Shown: positions 16,244 through 24,236, numbered from the stretch's first letter. The stretch is DNA of 25,458 nucleotides from an uncultured Sphingomonas sp. (GCA_946482655.1 CAMLSA010000043.1:1-25458); one strand, 5' to 3'. The notes: generated by a model not told the origin, from the sequence alone. Made by a program: numbers and translations.

Positions 16244-17214
16244 ACCCGCCCCTCCTTTCGGTGATCGTGCCGGTCAAGGACGAGGAGGACGCGATCCAGC
16301 CCTTCGTCACCCGAGTCGGCGGCGTGCTCGATGCGCTGCGCGATCCGGCGGGCGCGCCGATCGGCTGGGAGGTCATCTTCATCGACGACGGCAGCAGCGA
16401 CCGGACCATGGCGGCCATCCTGACCGCACATGATGCCGACCCGCGCATCGGCGCGTTGTCGCTGTCGCGCAATTTCGGCAAGGAGGCGGCGCTGTCCGCC
16501 GGGCTCGACAACGCCCGCGGGCAGGTGGTCGTGCCGATCGACGTGGACATGCAGGATCCCCCCGAGGTGATCGGCGCGATGATCGACAAATGGCGGGAGG
16601 GCTATGAGGTCGTTTACGGAGTGCGTCGCAACCGGATGAGCGACAGCCTCCCCAAGCGGCTGACCGCCGATCTCTATTATCGCGCGCACAACTGGCTCTC
16701 GCAGGACAAAATCCCGGAGCATGCCGGCGACTTCCGCCTGCTCGACCGCAAGGTCGTCGAGGTGATCAGGCGAATGCCGGAGCGCAACCGCTTCATGAAG
16801 GGCCTGTTCGCCTGGTCGGGCTTTCGCCAGACCGCGGTCGACTATGACCGTTCCGAGCGCGCCGTCGGCCGGACCAAGTTCAACTATTGGAAGCTGTGGA
16901 CGCTCGCGATCGACGGCATTACCTCGGCCTCCACCGTTCCCTTGCGGGTCTGGTCCTATCTCGGCGCGGTCATCGCACTGTTCGCGCTGGTCTATGCGGT
17001 GTTCATCGGCGTGCGCACATTGCTCTACGGCACCGATGTGGCGGGCTATCCCTCGCTGATGGTGGCGATATTGTTCATGGGCGGGGTACAGCTGCTCTCG
17101 CTCGGCGTGCTCGGCGAATATGTCGGACGCATACTGGTCGAGACCAAGCACCGCCCGATCTACATCATCCGCCAAAGGGTGGGCTGCGCCGAGCGCGCCG
17201 AGGATGCCGCCTGA
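16240..17214 (+). CDS. gtrB: GtrB-like polyprenyl-phosphate glycosyltransferase (GT2)
   Basis: 324 residues from ATG 16240 in the gtrA stop. The N-terminal GT-A domain reads LLSVIVPVKDEEDAI, EVIFIDDGSSDRT (about 45-57), SLSRNFGKEAALSAGLDNARG, then the metal site V-P-I-D-V-D-M-Q-D-P-P-E at about 96-107 and DFRLLDRKV. Two C-terminal TM helices (about residues 230-305) end with LGEYVGRILVETKHRPIYII. This is the dolichol-phosphate-glucose/mannose synthase-like subfamily that loads a sugar on undecaprenyl phosphate at the cytoplasmic face. It couples to GtrA and to a downstream methyltransferase (TGATG overlap). The donor nucleotide sugar is unknown. Confidence 0.93.
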   Translation: MNPPLLSVIVPVKDEEDAIQPFVTRVGGVLDALRDPAGAPIGWEVIFIDDGSSDRTMAAILTAHDADPRIGALSLSRNFGKEAALSAGLDNARGQVVVPIDVDMQDPPEVIGAMIDKWREGYEVVYGVRRNRMSDSLPKRLTADLYYRAHNWLSQDKIPEHAGDFRLLDRKVVEVIRRMPERNRFMKGLFAWSGFRQTAVDYDRSERAVGRTKFNYWKLWTLAIDGITSASTVPLRVWSYLGAVIALFALVYAVFIGVRTLLYGTDVAGYPSLMVAILFMGGVQLLSLGVLGEYVGRILVETKHRPIYIIRQRVGCAERAEDAA

Positions 17215-17948
17215 TGGATCGCGCCATCTATGACCGCATGGCCGAGATCGACCGTGACCATTGGTGGTTCGTCGCCCGTCGCAGGATCATCGCCCGGCTG
17301 ATCGAGAGCTACCGCCCCAAGCCGGCCCCGCTGAAGATCCTCGAGGTCGGCGCGGGCACCGGTTCGAACCTAGAGCTGCTCCAGAGCTTCGGCACGGTCG
17401 ACGCGATCGAGCCCGACGACGGCGCGCGGGCCTTGGCGGAAGCGCGCAGCGGGCTCAAGCTCAAGGGCGGCTACCTGCCGCATGTGCCGCTCGACGACGG
17501 CGCTTATGACCTGATCGTCCTGCTCGACGTGCTCGAACATATTCCCAGGGACGTCGAGGCGCTCGCCTATCTCAAGCACAAGCTGGCGCCGGGCGGCCGG
17601 ATCATCGTCACCGTACCGGGCAGCCCCTGGATGTGGAGCGCGCATGACGTCGCCCATCATCATCAGCGCCGCTACACCGGCGCCGGCCTCAAGCGCGTGT
17701 TCCGCGACGCCGGGCTGCGCCCGCGCTACCTCACCCATTTCAACAGCCTGCTCTTCCCGCTGATCGCCGGGGTGCGGCTGGCGGGCAAGCTGCTCGGACG
17801 CGGCGGCGGCGGCGACGACGCGATGCCGCCTGCACCCGTCAATGCCGCGCTGAAGGCGATCTTCGCCGCCGAGCGTCACTGGATGGCGATCTTGTCCATC
17901 CCCTTCGGCGTGTCCATAGCGATCGTGGCCGAACCGACGATCCGATAG
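17214..17948 (+). CDS. Class I SAM-dependent methyltransferase
   Basis: 244 residues from ATG 17214, which shares one base with the gtrB stop. Motif I is ILEVGAGTGSNLELL at about residues 42-56, the acidic motif II region is IEPDDGARALAEA, and motif post-I is YDLIVLLDVLEHI at about 97-109, followed by LKHKLAPGGRIIVTVPGSPWMWSAHD. The early D-H-W-W-F motif (about 16-20) is shared by methyltransferases in polysaccharide and glycolipid clusters. It may O-methylate a sugar or act on a lipid intermediate; the substrate is not known. The last 73 bases overlap the 3' end of the convergent gene 17876-19492. Confidence 0.88.
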   Translation: MDRAIYDRMAEIDRDHWWFVARRRIIARLIESYRPKPAPLKILEVGAGTGSNLELLQSFGTVDAIEPDDGARALAEARSGLKLKGGYLPHVPLDDGAYDLIVLLDVLEHIPRDVEALAYLKHKLAPGGRIIVTVPGSPWMWSAHDVAHHHQRRYTGAGLKRVFRDAGLRPRYLTHFNSLLFPLIAGVRLAGKLLGRGGGGDDAMPPAPVNAALKAIFAAERHWMAILSIPFGVSIAIVAEPTIR

Positions 17949-19492
17949 AGTGCGCCGCGCTCGCCGCCGTTCCAGATCAGCTTCAGGGTCGGATCGCTGC
18001 CGGGCCAATGGTCGCGCGAGGCGTTGATCAGCCAGACATAATCGAAGGCTTGGCGCGGGAAGAGCGCCAGCGAGCTCTGGATCGAGCGGGCGCGCGGCGC
18101 GCGGCAGTGCTTGGGCCGCATCACCTGGGTCGGATCCTCGGCATAGCCTTTGGCCGGCGCATATTTGATGCTCAGCAGTTGCGCGCCTGGCATCGTCCAC
18201 TGGCCGTTGACGAAGGCGTCGCGCCGGACGATCGCCATCGAGCCGAGATGCTCGAGCCTGGGCGATTCCCAGCGCGACAGGCAGGGCAGATCGACCAGCG
18301 CGAATACCCGGCGCTCGCGCTCCACATGATCGAGCGCCGCGAGCTGTGACTCCTGATAGTCGGAGAAGGCCTTGAACCGGACGGTCGAGTGATAGACGCG
18401 CACCCCGAAGATGATGAGGCCAAGCGCCGCGACGGCGCCGAGTGCGATCCGGTTGGTGAAGCAGGGTACCACCCCGATCACCCCGATCGCGATGACATAG
18501 GGCGCCAGCCGCATGTCGGCATAGGCCGATCCGATCACGATGCGCGGCATCAATATATAGGCGATGATCAACACCAGCGTCGCGACGCCCAAGGTGCGGC
18601 GCATGCGGAAGCCATATTCCCGGGCGCCCAGCGAGGTCAGCCCGAACAGCACCAGCAGGACCAGCCCGCTCACCAGGCCTATGTCGAACGTCATCCAGTG
18701 ATTGCGCAGCGACGAGATCAGATAGACATATTTGGCGACCCAGTTGAACCAGTCGGTGGTCTCGCCGGCGACCGCGCCCGAGCGCCAGAGCAGCATCAGC
18801 AGCATCGGCGGGGCGAGTGGAAGGCAGTGGAGCGCGCCGCGCCACAGCGATTCGAGATGGCCACGTCCCTCGACGTCGCGCATCCTCACCATCTCGGCCG
18901 CGAAGGCGAGCAAGCCGAGCACGCCCCACGCGAAGCCGTGCGCAAGCCAGATCAGTGCCCCGATCGGCACGAACAGCGCGGCGCGCAACCTGATCCGGCC
19001 GGTCCGCGCCAGATAAAGCCACAGCGCGAACGCGTTGAGCGCCAGCGCCATCGCCAGCACATAATTGATGAAACCCCATTGGAAGGGCCAGCTATAGGCG
19101 AAGGGCGCGACCAGGCCGGCGGTCGCCGGCAGCCGGCCATGGACCTCGCGGGCGATCAGCAGCAGCCCGGTGATGGTGAGCGGCGGCACCATCATGACGA
19201 TCAGCTTCACGCCCAGTTCGAGGCCGAAGATCTTGGCCATCGGAACGATCAGCAGATCGACGCCGAGGTTGCCCATCAGCGCCCATCGGAAACTGAAATA
19301 GCGGGTCAGCAGCGGCGACGAGGGATCGGCCAGCTCGACCCGATAGCGCCCCATATGCCCCATCAGATCGATCAGCGGCGGCACCGTCGGCTGCAGCAGC
19401 GGAATGATCGAGACGACCCCGAGCAGGACGATATACCCGTCGCGGGTCCACCAGCCGGAAGGAGGGGTTATAGGTGGGGTCGACCGGAACAT
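17876..19492 (-). CDS. Polytopic GT-C-like membrane protein C
   Basis: 538 residues with about 11-12 hydrophobic segments covering residues 18-390 and a soluble C-terminal domain of about 150 residues. The first periplasmic loop has P-P-L-I-D-L-M-G-H-M-G-R-Y (D about 42, H about 46), an acidic/His arrangement placed like the catalytic motif of GT-C glycosyltransferases. Other blocks are SWPFQWGFINYVLAMALALN and IWLAHGFAWG. It is not clearly homologous to the two D-H-H paralogues nearby, although the C-terminal domains share a P-x-x-C-R pattern (MRPKHCRAPR). Probably a periplasmic sugar transferase using polyprenyl-phosphate donors, by context and topology only. Its 3' end overlaps the methyltransferase gene by 73 nt, tail to tail. 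Confidence 0.72.
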   Translation of the reverse strand: MFRSTPPITPPSGWWTRDGYIVLLGVVSIIPLLQPTVPPLIDLMGHMGRYRVELADPSSPLLTRYFSFRWALMGNLGVDLLIVPMAKIFGLELGVKLIVMMVPPLTITGLLLIAREVHGRLPATAGLVAPFAYSWPFQWGFINYVLAMALALNAFALWLYLARTGRIRLRAALFVPIGALIWLAHGFAWGVLGLLAFAAEMVRMRDVEGRGHLESLWRGALHCLPLAPPMLLMLLWRSGAVAGETTDWFNWVAKYVYLISSLRNHWMTFDIGLVSGLVLLVLFGLTSLGAREYGFRMRRTLGVATLVLIIAYILMPRIVIGSAYADMRLAPYVIAIGVIGVVPCFTNRIALGAVAALGLIIFGVRVYHSTVRFKAFSDYQESQLAALDHVERERRVFALVDLPCLSRWESPRLEHLGSMAIVRRDAFVNGQWTMPGAQLLSIKYAPAKGYAEDPTQVMRPKHCRAPRARSIQSSLALFPRQAFDYVWLINASRDHWPGSDPTLKLIWNGGERGALYRIVGSATIAMDTPKGMDKIAIQ

Positions 19493-19547
19493 CGGGGTTG
19501 GCCCTTATGTCGGGCGCAGCGCGGGGGCAAGAGGCGTGCCCATGGGT

Positions 19548-19562
19548 CTCCCGTCACGGGAG
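19548..19562. repeat. Short palindrome between two GT-C-like genes
   Basis: CTCCCG-TCA-CGGGAG forms a 6-bp stem just after the stop of the 19570-21387 gene and before the start of the 17876-19492 gene. It is a possible intercistronic hairpin. No T-tract follows on the minus strand. Confidence 0.35.
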
Positions 19563-19569
19563 GACGAGG

Positions 19570-21387
19570 TCAGTCGGTTCGCCGCCACAGCCTGAGCGGA
19601 CTCCCCGCCAGCGGCACGGGCCGCAGCCAGGCGGGCGCATCGCCCTTCAGCAGCATCGCCATCAGCCCGTTCGGTGCGCCCTTCGCGTAGATTCCGGCCT
19701 CGGCCCCCTGCGGATCGACGAGGACATAGTCCATGCCATGGGCCGCCATCATCGCCCGGGCGGCTTCGGGCGGGCCGCGAAAGGCGTCGACCACCCGGCG
19801 GATCGCCTGGGGAGCGCGGTGGTGGCCGCTGGCGGCATAGCTGTGCCGGGTCATGATCAGCAGCCGGGGAGTCAGATCCAGCCCGGCGAGGATATAGGCG
19901 CGCGGCAGCCGGGCGAGCGCGGCGAAGCGGTCGCAGGGCGCGCGGCACGGCGCGGGGCGGGCCGCTTCGCGCCGCTCGGGCTGATCGATCACGCGACTGG
20001 CGACGAAACCCCCAGCTATCATCGCGCCGACCGGCGACAGCGCCATGATCGCCCCCGCCGAGACGAGGGCGCGGACCGGCACCTGCCGTCCTTTGGCGAT
20101 CCGATCGAGCAGCCGCGCGAGCAGATAGCCGGCACCCGGCAGCGCGCAACCATGGGCGAAGCCGCCTGCGCGCTGGACGAGCAGCGACACCGCGAAGGCA
20201 GCAAGCAGCAGCCCGAGCATGGCCTGCCAGTTGCGCGCCGCGGTAGCGGTCGTCGCGCTGCGCCAGCCGAGCAGCGTGCCGGCGATGCCGATCAGCGGAA
20301 AACCGACGAGCATCGATACATTGTCGATCGGCTGGCGCCACACCGGCAGCCCCTCGGCGACATGGTCATACCAATATTCCCGTACCACCGGATCGAGCGT
20401 GGCGAAGGGACCGTCGAGACAGGCCGGCGCCATGGCGGCGAGCAGCCCCGCGCCGACCGCACCGGCGAGGAACAGCACCCCGGCGCGGGGGATCCGGCCG
20501 TGCCGGGTCCCGAGCGGCACGAGCAGTGCGGCGAGCGCCGGCGCCGCCATGACCGGCCCGAACCATGCGGGGCTGACCGCGTCGCAATGATATTGCGACC
20601 AGGCCGCGCGTCCGTGAAAGGCGGCGAACAGCGCGATGCCGCTGCCGGCGAGCATCGCCGAGAAAACGCCGAAGCGGATCGCCGCTCCGTCTTCCTCGCC
20701 CTCGAACAGGAAGCGCAGCGCGAGCATGGTGGCGATCACGACCACCATCGGCAGCGCCTCGAGCGAGATGGCCAGCCACAGCGCCGCGCACGCCCCGGCG
20801 ACAAGGCCGCCGCGCCGCGCCCGGGGATCGAAGCAGGCGGCGACGGTGAACAGACCGAGCATCGTCTGCCAGCCATGATGATCGATCCGCGTGGGCATGA
20901 CGTGGAAGAGCAGAAGCGGCGCCGTCGCCGCGAGCATCAACGCGATCAGCGCGGCGCGGGCCCCGGCGAGGCGGCTGCCCGTGAGCGCCAGCGCGACCAT
21001 CGATCCGCCGAGCGTGATCAGCGGCATCACCGCCACTGTCACCCGCTCGGCGGCCATGTCGCCCAGCAGCGGCTGAAGCAGCAGGATCATGCCGGCGATC
21101 GGCAGGTCGACGAGCCGCGACCAGTGCATGGGCACGCCGTGCGGAGGATCGATCCGATATTGCGCGACATCGAGAAAGGCCTGTCCGCCGAGCAGGTCGC
21201 GCACCTGCTGCAGCCGCAGATAATCGTCGGCGTCCAGCATCGTGAGGCTGACGATATTCGTCCAGGCGATGCCGAGCAGGATTGCGCAGGCGAGCAGCCA
21301 GGCGGCGAGGATGCCGAGACGGAAGCGCGCGGGCGTAACCTTATCTGTGCTTCCCGTAAGAGAAGGAGGCGGACGCTCGGTCCACAA
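19570..21387 (-). CDS. Polytopic GT-C-like membrane protein B, paralogue of protein A
   Basis: 605 residues from a TTG at 21387, supported by AGGAAGG about 9 nt upstream; no ATG or GTG lies in frame before the first helix. There are about 11 hydrophobic segments plus a soluble C-terminal domain. Shared blocks with protein A (13605-15377) are D-A-D-D-Y-L-R-L (residues 52-59), PPHGVPMHWSRLVDLPIAGMIL, T-R-I-D-H-H-G-W-Q (167-174), MTRHSYAASGHHR, and a closing P-x-x-L-W-R. The D-x-D plus D-H-H layout resembles STT3/AglB-type oligosaccharyltransferases, whose two metal motifs occupy the same loops. The start lies 1 nt after the stop of the upstream flavoprotein, so translation is probably coupled. 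Function remains inferred. Confidence 0.78.
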   Translation of the reverse strand: MWTERPPPSLTGSTDKVTPARFRLGILAAWLLACAILLGIAWTNIVSLTMLDADDYLRLQQVRDLLGGQAFLDVAQYRIDPPHGVPMHWSRLVDLPIAGMILLLQPLLGDMAAERVTVAVMPLITLGGSMVALALTGSRLAGARAALIALMLAATAPLLLFHVMPTRIDHHGWQTMLGLFTVAACFDPRARRGGLVAGACAALWLAISLEALPMVVVIATMLALRFLFEGEEDGAAIRFGVFSAMLAGSGIALFAAFHGRAAWSQYHCDAVSPAWFGPVMAAPALAALLVPLGTRHGRIPRAGVLFLAGAVGAGLLAAMAPACLDGPFATLDPVVREYWYDHVAEGLPVWRQPIDNVSMLVGFPLIGIAGTLLGWRSATTATAARNWQAMLGLLLAAFAVSLLVQRAGGFAHGCALPGAGYLLARLLDRIAKGRQVPVRALVSAGAIMALSPVGAMIAGGFVASRVIDQPERREAARPAPCRAPCDRFAALARLPRAYILAGLDLTPRLLIMTRHSYAASGHHRAPQAIRRVVDAFRGPPEAARAMMAAHGMDYVLVDPQGAEAGIYAKGAPNGLMAMLLKGDAPAWLRPVPLAGSPLRLWRRTD

Positions 21388-21388
21388 A

Positions 21389-22924
21389 CTACGCCGCCTT
21401 CCTGGCTGCGATCCGCCTCGGCACCAGCCGCTCCGACCGCAGCGCCGCGGCGAGCCCTTCGCCGTCGCCTTCCGAACCCGCCTCGTGATATTCGGCGTCC
21501 TCGTTGACCGCCCAGACGTCGTGGCGGCGGCTGCCCGAGACGATGTTCCGCGCGGTGAGCATCGCGGTCATCATCGCATGATCCTGATTATTGTAGCGGT
21601 GCATGCCGTTGCGCCCGACGAAGTGGAGCGTCGGATAGCGCGCCTCGAGCTCCTCGCGCACCGCGGCGACATTGGCGGCATAATGGTCGTCATAGACCGG
21701 ATATGCCTTTTCCTGGCGCACCACCGTCCCGCCGACCACCTGCGCCGGGTCGCACAGGCCGAGCTGCGCCAGCTCCCGCGTCGCCAGTTCGACCAGATCC
21801 TCGTCGGACGAGGACCACAGCCCGTCACCCTCGAAGCAGAAATATTCGAGACCGACGCAGGCGAGCTCGTCGTCGGGCACCATCTCGGGTGACCAGCTGC
21901 GGAAATTCTGGATCCGCCCTACCTGGACCTTGTCGTCGTGGATGTAGATCCAGTTGTCGGGGAACAGGTCCTCCGAACGGATCATCAGCGCGACGGTCAG
22001 GAAGTCGCGATAGCCGAGCGCCATCGCCTGCGGCAGGCTCGCCGGCATCGGATGGATGCGGGCGGCGAGCTCGCGCATCGGCGCCGAGCTGATCACATGA
22101 TCCGCGGTGAGCATCGTCAGCCGCCCGTCCCCGCCCATCGCCGCCACCCGCCAAAAGCCGCCGGTCGCGTCCCAGCTGAGCTGGTGGAGCTTGTGGCCCA
22201 TCAGCAGGCTGTTGCCCTGCTCGACGATGCGGTCGCGCGCCGCGTCCCACATCATGCCCGGCCCCCTGCGCGGATAACGGAAGTTCTCGAGCAGGGTCTT
22301 GGCCTGCATCCCGTCATTGGGACGCTTGTTGAGCCCGAGCGAACGCTTGATCCCGTCGAGCACCGCCTTGCCGAGGCTCAGCCCCTTGATGCGCTGGGCG
22401 GCCCAGTCGGCCGACATCTCGCCGCACTCCATGCCCCACACCTTCTCGGTATAGGTCTTGAAGAAGATGCCGAACAGCCGCGCGCCGAACTGATTGACCA
22501 CCCATTGTTCGAAGCTCCGGACCTCCTTGTGGGGGAACAGCTTCCAGCGGAAATAGGAGGCCATGCACAGCGTCGACTGGATCAGGCCGAGATTGCACAG
22601 CGCCTCGAAGGCCCGCAGCGGATAGCTGTAGAATTTGCCCCGATAATAGATCCGGCTCATTCGCGGCCGCTCGATGAAGTCGTCCGGCAGCAGCTCGTTC
22701 CACAGATCGACCACCTCGCGCGACTTCGAGAAGAAGCGGTGGCCGCCGATATCGAAGCGGAAGCCCTCATGCTCGACGGTGCGGCTGATCCCGCCGACCT
22801 GCTCCGGATCCTTCTCGATCAACCTGACCGAGAAGCCCTCCTTGCCGAGCATGTAGCCCGCGGTGAGCCCTGCCGGACCGGCACCGACGATCGCTACGTC
22901 AACATGGGTGGCGGCGCGCGGCAT
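21389..22924 (-). CDS. FAD-dependent amine-oxidase/GLF-like oxidoreductase
   Basis: 511 residues. The N-terminal Rossmann FAD motif reads VAIVGAGPAGLTAGYML (G-x-G-x-x-G at about 14-19), with the ribose-binding E37 in RLIEKD, then GGISRTVEHEGFRFDIGGHRFF, typical of the NAD(P)-binding-8/amino_oxidase group (PF13450/PF01593) that includes protoporphyrinogen oxidase and UDP-galactopyranose mutase. The C-terminal FAD segment is FVGRNGMHRYNNQDHAMMTAM. GAGGA lies 9 nt before the ATG. Members are often found in cell-surface glycan clusters beside gtrA/gtrB. It might interconvert or oxidise a nucleotide sugar or lipid-linked sugar, but a true UDP-galactopyranose mutase is shorter (about 370-400 residues), so the reaction is unassigned. 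It heads the minus-strand set with GT-C-like proteins B and C. Confidence 0.85.
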   Translation of the reverse strand: MPRAATHVDVAIVGAGPAGLTAGYMLGKEGFSVRLIEKDPEQVGGISRTVEHEGFRFDIGGHRFFSKSREVVDLWNELLPDDFIERPRMSRIYYRGKFYSYPLRAFEALCNLGLIQSTLCMASYFRWKLFPHKEVRSFEQWVVNQFGARLFGIFFKTYTEKVWGMECGEMSADWAAQRIKGLSLGKAVLDGIKRSLGLNKRPNDGMQAKTLLENFRYPRRGPGMMWDAARDRIVEQGNSLLMGHKLHQLSWDATGGFWRVAAMGGDGRLTMLTADHVISSAPMRELAARIHPMPASLPQAMALGYRDFLTVALMIRSEDLFPDNWIYIHDDKVQVGRIQNFRSWSPEMVPDDELACVGLEYFCFEGDGLWSSSDEDLVELATRELAQLGLCDPAQVVGGTVVRQEKAYPVYDDHYAANVAAVREELEARYPTLHFVGRNGMHRYNNQDHAMMTAMLTARNIVSGSRRHDVWAVNEDAEYHEAGSEGDGEGLAAALRSERLVPRRIAARKAA

Positions 22925-23063
22925 GTACTTTCCTCAGCTCCCGGATATCGGCGGGACCATGGGCGATGAGGCGCTAAGGGATGGTTAATGGATTCCGGAG
23001 TCCACCCTCTCTAGGCGGCCTTATTTAGTTCACCTCGCCCGCATCCCGCGCTACACCCGCCGG

Positions 23064-23297
23064 ATGACGGGCAACACGATCTTCTTCTTCCTGATCCTCG
23101 CCGCGATGATCGCGACGGTGGTGGCGCTGGTGCGCGGGATCATCGCCTTCCTCAGGACGACCGAGGCCGATCTCAAGGGCGGCGGTATCAGCCAGTCGGG
23201 GCTCAAGCAGAACAGGATGATGCGGATGCGGATCGCCTTTCAGGCGCTCGCGGTGATTCTCGTCATCCTGCTGCTGATCTTGAGCCGCGGCGAATAG
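23064..23297 (+). CDS. HIG1-type twin transmembrane small protein
   Basis: 77 residues with two hydrophobic helices (about 5-29 and 57-73). The connecting segment EADLKGGGISQSGLKQNRMMRMRIAFQ is basic and contains the Q-N-R-M-M-R-x-R-I-x-F/x-Q pattern of HIG_1_N domain proteins (PF04588). In mitochondria the family helps assemble respiratory supercomplexes; in bacteria its role is poorly known. It starts at ATG 23064 without a strong ribosome-binding site and lies 20 bp before the cobalamin adenosyltransferase gene, a pairing common in alphaproteobacteria. It is divergent from the flavoprotein gene across 139 bp. Confidence 0.8.
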   Translation: MTGNTIFFFLILAAMIATVVALVRGIIAFLRTTEADLKGGGISQSGLKQNRMMRMRIAFQALAVILVILLLILSRGE

Positions 23298-23317
23298 GCG
23301 AATAGGCGAGCGGCTTC

Positions 23318-23887
23318 ATGGTCCGCCTCAACAGGATTTACACCCGCACCGGCGACAAGGGCGAGACCGGGCTGGTCGACGGCTCGCGGCTGCCCAAACA
23401 TGCCCCGCGCATGGCCGCGATCGGCGATATCGACGAGCTCAACTCGGCGATCGGCGTCGCGTTGACCCACCCGATGACGCCGGCCGCCCGCGACATGCTC
23501 GGCCGCATCCAGAACGAGCTGTTCGACCTCGGTGCCGATTTCGCCACCCCGGGACCCGATTTCACACCATCGGAAATGACCCTGCGCATGGTCGCTTCGC
23601 AGGTCGAGCGGCTCGAGCGCGAGATCGATGCGATGAACGAGGATCTCGATGCGCTGCGCAGCTTCGTCCTGCCCGGCGGCAGCGCGGCGGCGGCGGCGGT
23701 CCACCTCGCCCGCGCGATCTGCCGCCGCGCCGAGCGCTCCGCGGTGGCGGCGGACGGGGATGCCGGGCTCAACCCGGTCGGGTTGAGCTATGTCAACCGG
23801 CTGTCGGATCATCTGTTCGTGCTGGCCCGCCACCTCAACCGCGCCGGCGCGGGCGACATCCTGTGGCGGCCCGGTGCGACGCGTTAA
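23318..23887 (+). CDS. Cob(I)alamin adenosyltransferase, PduO type
   Basis: 189 residues. The ATP-binding N-terminal motif NRIYTRTGDKGETGLVDGSR (residues 5-24) is diagnostic of PduO/MMAB-type adenosyltransferases (PF01923). The fold is helical and includes the FVLPGGSAAAAAVHLARAICRRAER block (about 126-150) and a closing SYVNRLSDHLFVLAR. It transfers the adenosyl group of ATP to cob(I)alamin, giving coenzyme B12 for enzymes such as methylmalonyl-CoA mutase. It is cytoplasmic. It probably shares a transcript with the HIG1-type gene. The stop overlaps the stop of a convergent 42-residue gene by 3 nt. The symbol is left blank because pduO, cobO and mmaB usage differs. Confidence 0.94.
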   Translation: MVRLNRIYTRTGDKGETGLVDGSRLPKHAPRMAAIGDIDELNSAIGVALTHPMTPAARDMLGRIQNELFDLGADFATPGPDFTPSEMTLRMVASQVERLEREIDAMNEDLDALRSFVLPGGSAAAAAVHLARAICRRAERSAVAADGDAGLNPVGLSYVNRLSDHLFVLARHLNRAGAGDILWRPGATR

Positions 23888-24012
23888 AGCTTCGGCGGCG
23901 TCGGGCTCATCGCGCTGCCGATCAATATGTCCAGCAGCACGAAGCCGATGGCCAGGAAGAAAGCTGCGATCAGGCCGGTCTTGACCAGGTCCTTTTTCTT
24001 CTCCGAGTTCAT
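23884..24012 (-). CDS. Small single-TM membrane protein, 42 residues (paralogue 1)
   Basis: Starts at ATG 24012 and reads MNSEKKKDLVKTGLIAAFF, then LAIGFVLLDILIGSA, ending MSPTPPKL. A charged N-terminus is followed by one hydrophobic helix. It shares the pattern x-x-E-x-K-K-D-L-V-x-x-x-L-x-A-x-x-F-x-A-x-G-x-x-x-x-D-x-L-I-G with the next gene (24120-24236), so both are probably real and arose by duplication. A G-rich tract, GGGGGG, lies just upstream of the start and may serve as a weak ribosome-binding site. No family was recognised. The stop codon overlaps the convergent adenosyltransferase stop. Confidence 0.62.
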   Translation of the reverse strand: MNSEKKKDLVKTGLIAAFFLAIGFVLLDILIGSAMSPTPPKL

Positions 24013-24119
24013 ATACCCCCCAACGCAAAGCGCACGGCTTCCGATAACGAACGTCAACGGCGATGCTGGTGCCTAGGACCGAATAGCCGCCAAAATAAGG
24101 CGGATCGCGAAAGTGGTGC

Positions 24120-24236
24120 TCAGACGATCGCCGCGGGATTGCCGATCAGCCGGTCGATGAACGCCAGGCCGAACGCCATGAAGACGCCCGCGAGCAGCGC
24201 CGAATTGACAAGATCCTTCTTCCGCTCGCCGGTCAT
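24120..24236 (-). CDS. Small single-TM membrane protein, 38 residues (paralogue 2)
   Basis: Starts at ATG 24236, with AGAGG 6 nt upstream. The product is [19 protein letters not shown], then [19 protein letters not shown]. It matches the neighbouring 42-residue protein at the charged KKDLV block and the D-x-L-I-G block. Conservation of the reading frame between two tandem copies is the main evidence that it is coding. The gap between the two genes is 107 bp with no obvious terminator, so they may be co-transcribed. Divergent from uvrA. Function unknown. Confidence 0.62.
   Translation of the reverse strand: MTGERKKDLVNSALLAGVFMAFGLAFIDRLIGNPAAIV

Noticed and set aside
13605..21387. Proteins A and B as RND (AcrB-type) efflux pumps
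   Set aside because: They are about 600 residues, not about 1000, with helices spread evenly and no large periplasmic loops. The D-x-D and D-H-H motifs fit GT-C enzymes better.
19474..21507. 677-residue open frame on the plus strand
   Set aside because: It is antisense to the GT-C-like protein B gene, full of Arg/Gly/Asp/His/Gln repeats typical of a shadow. The minus-strand frame has membrane helices and a paralogue.
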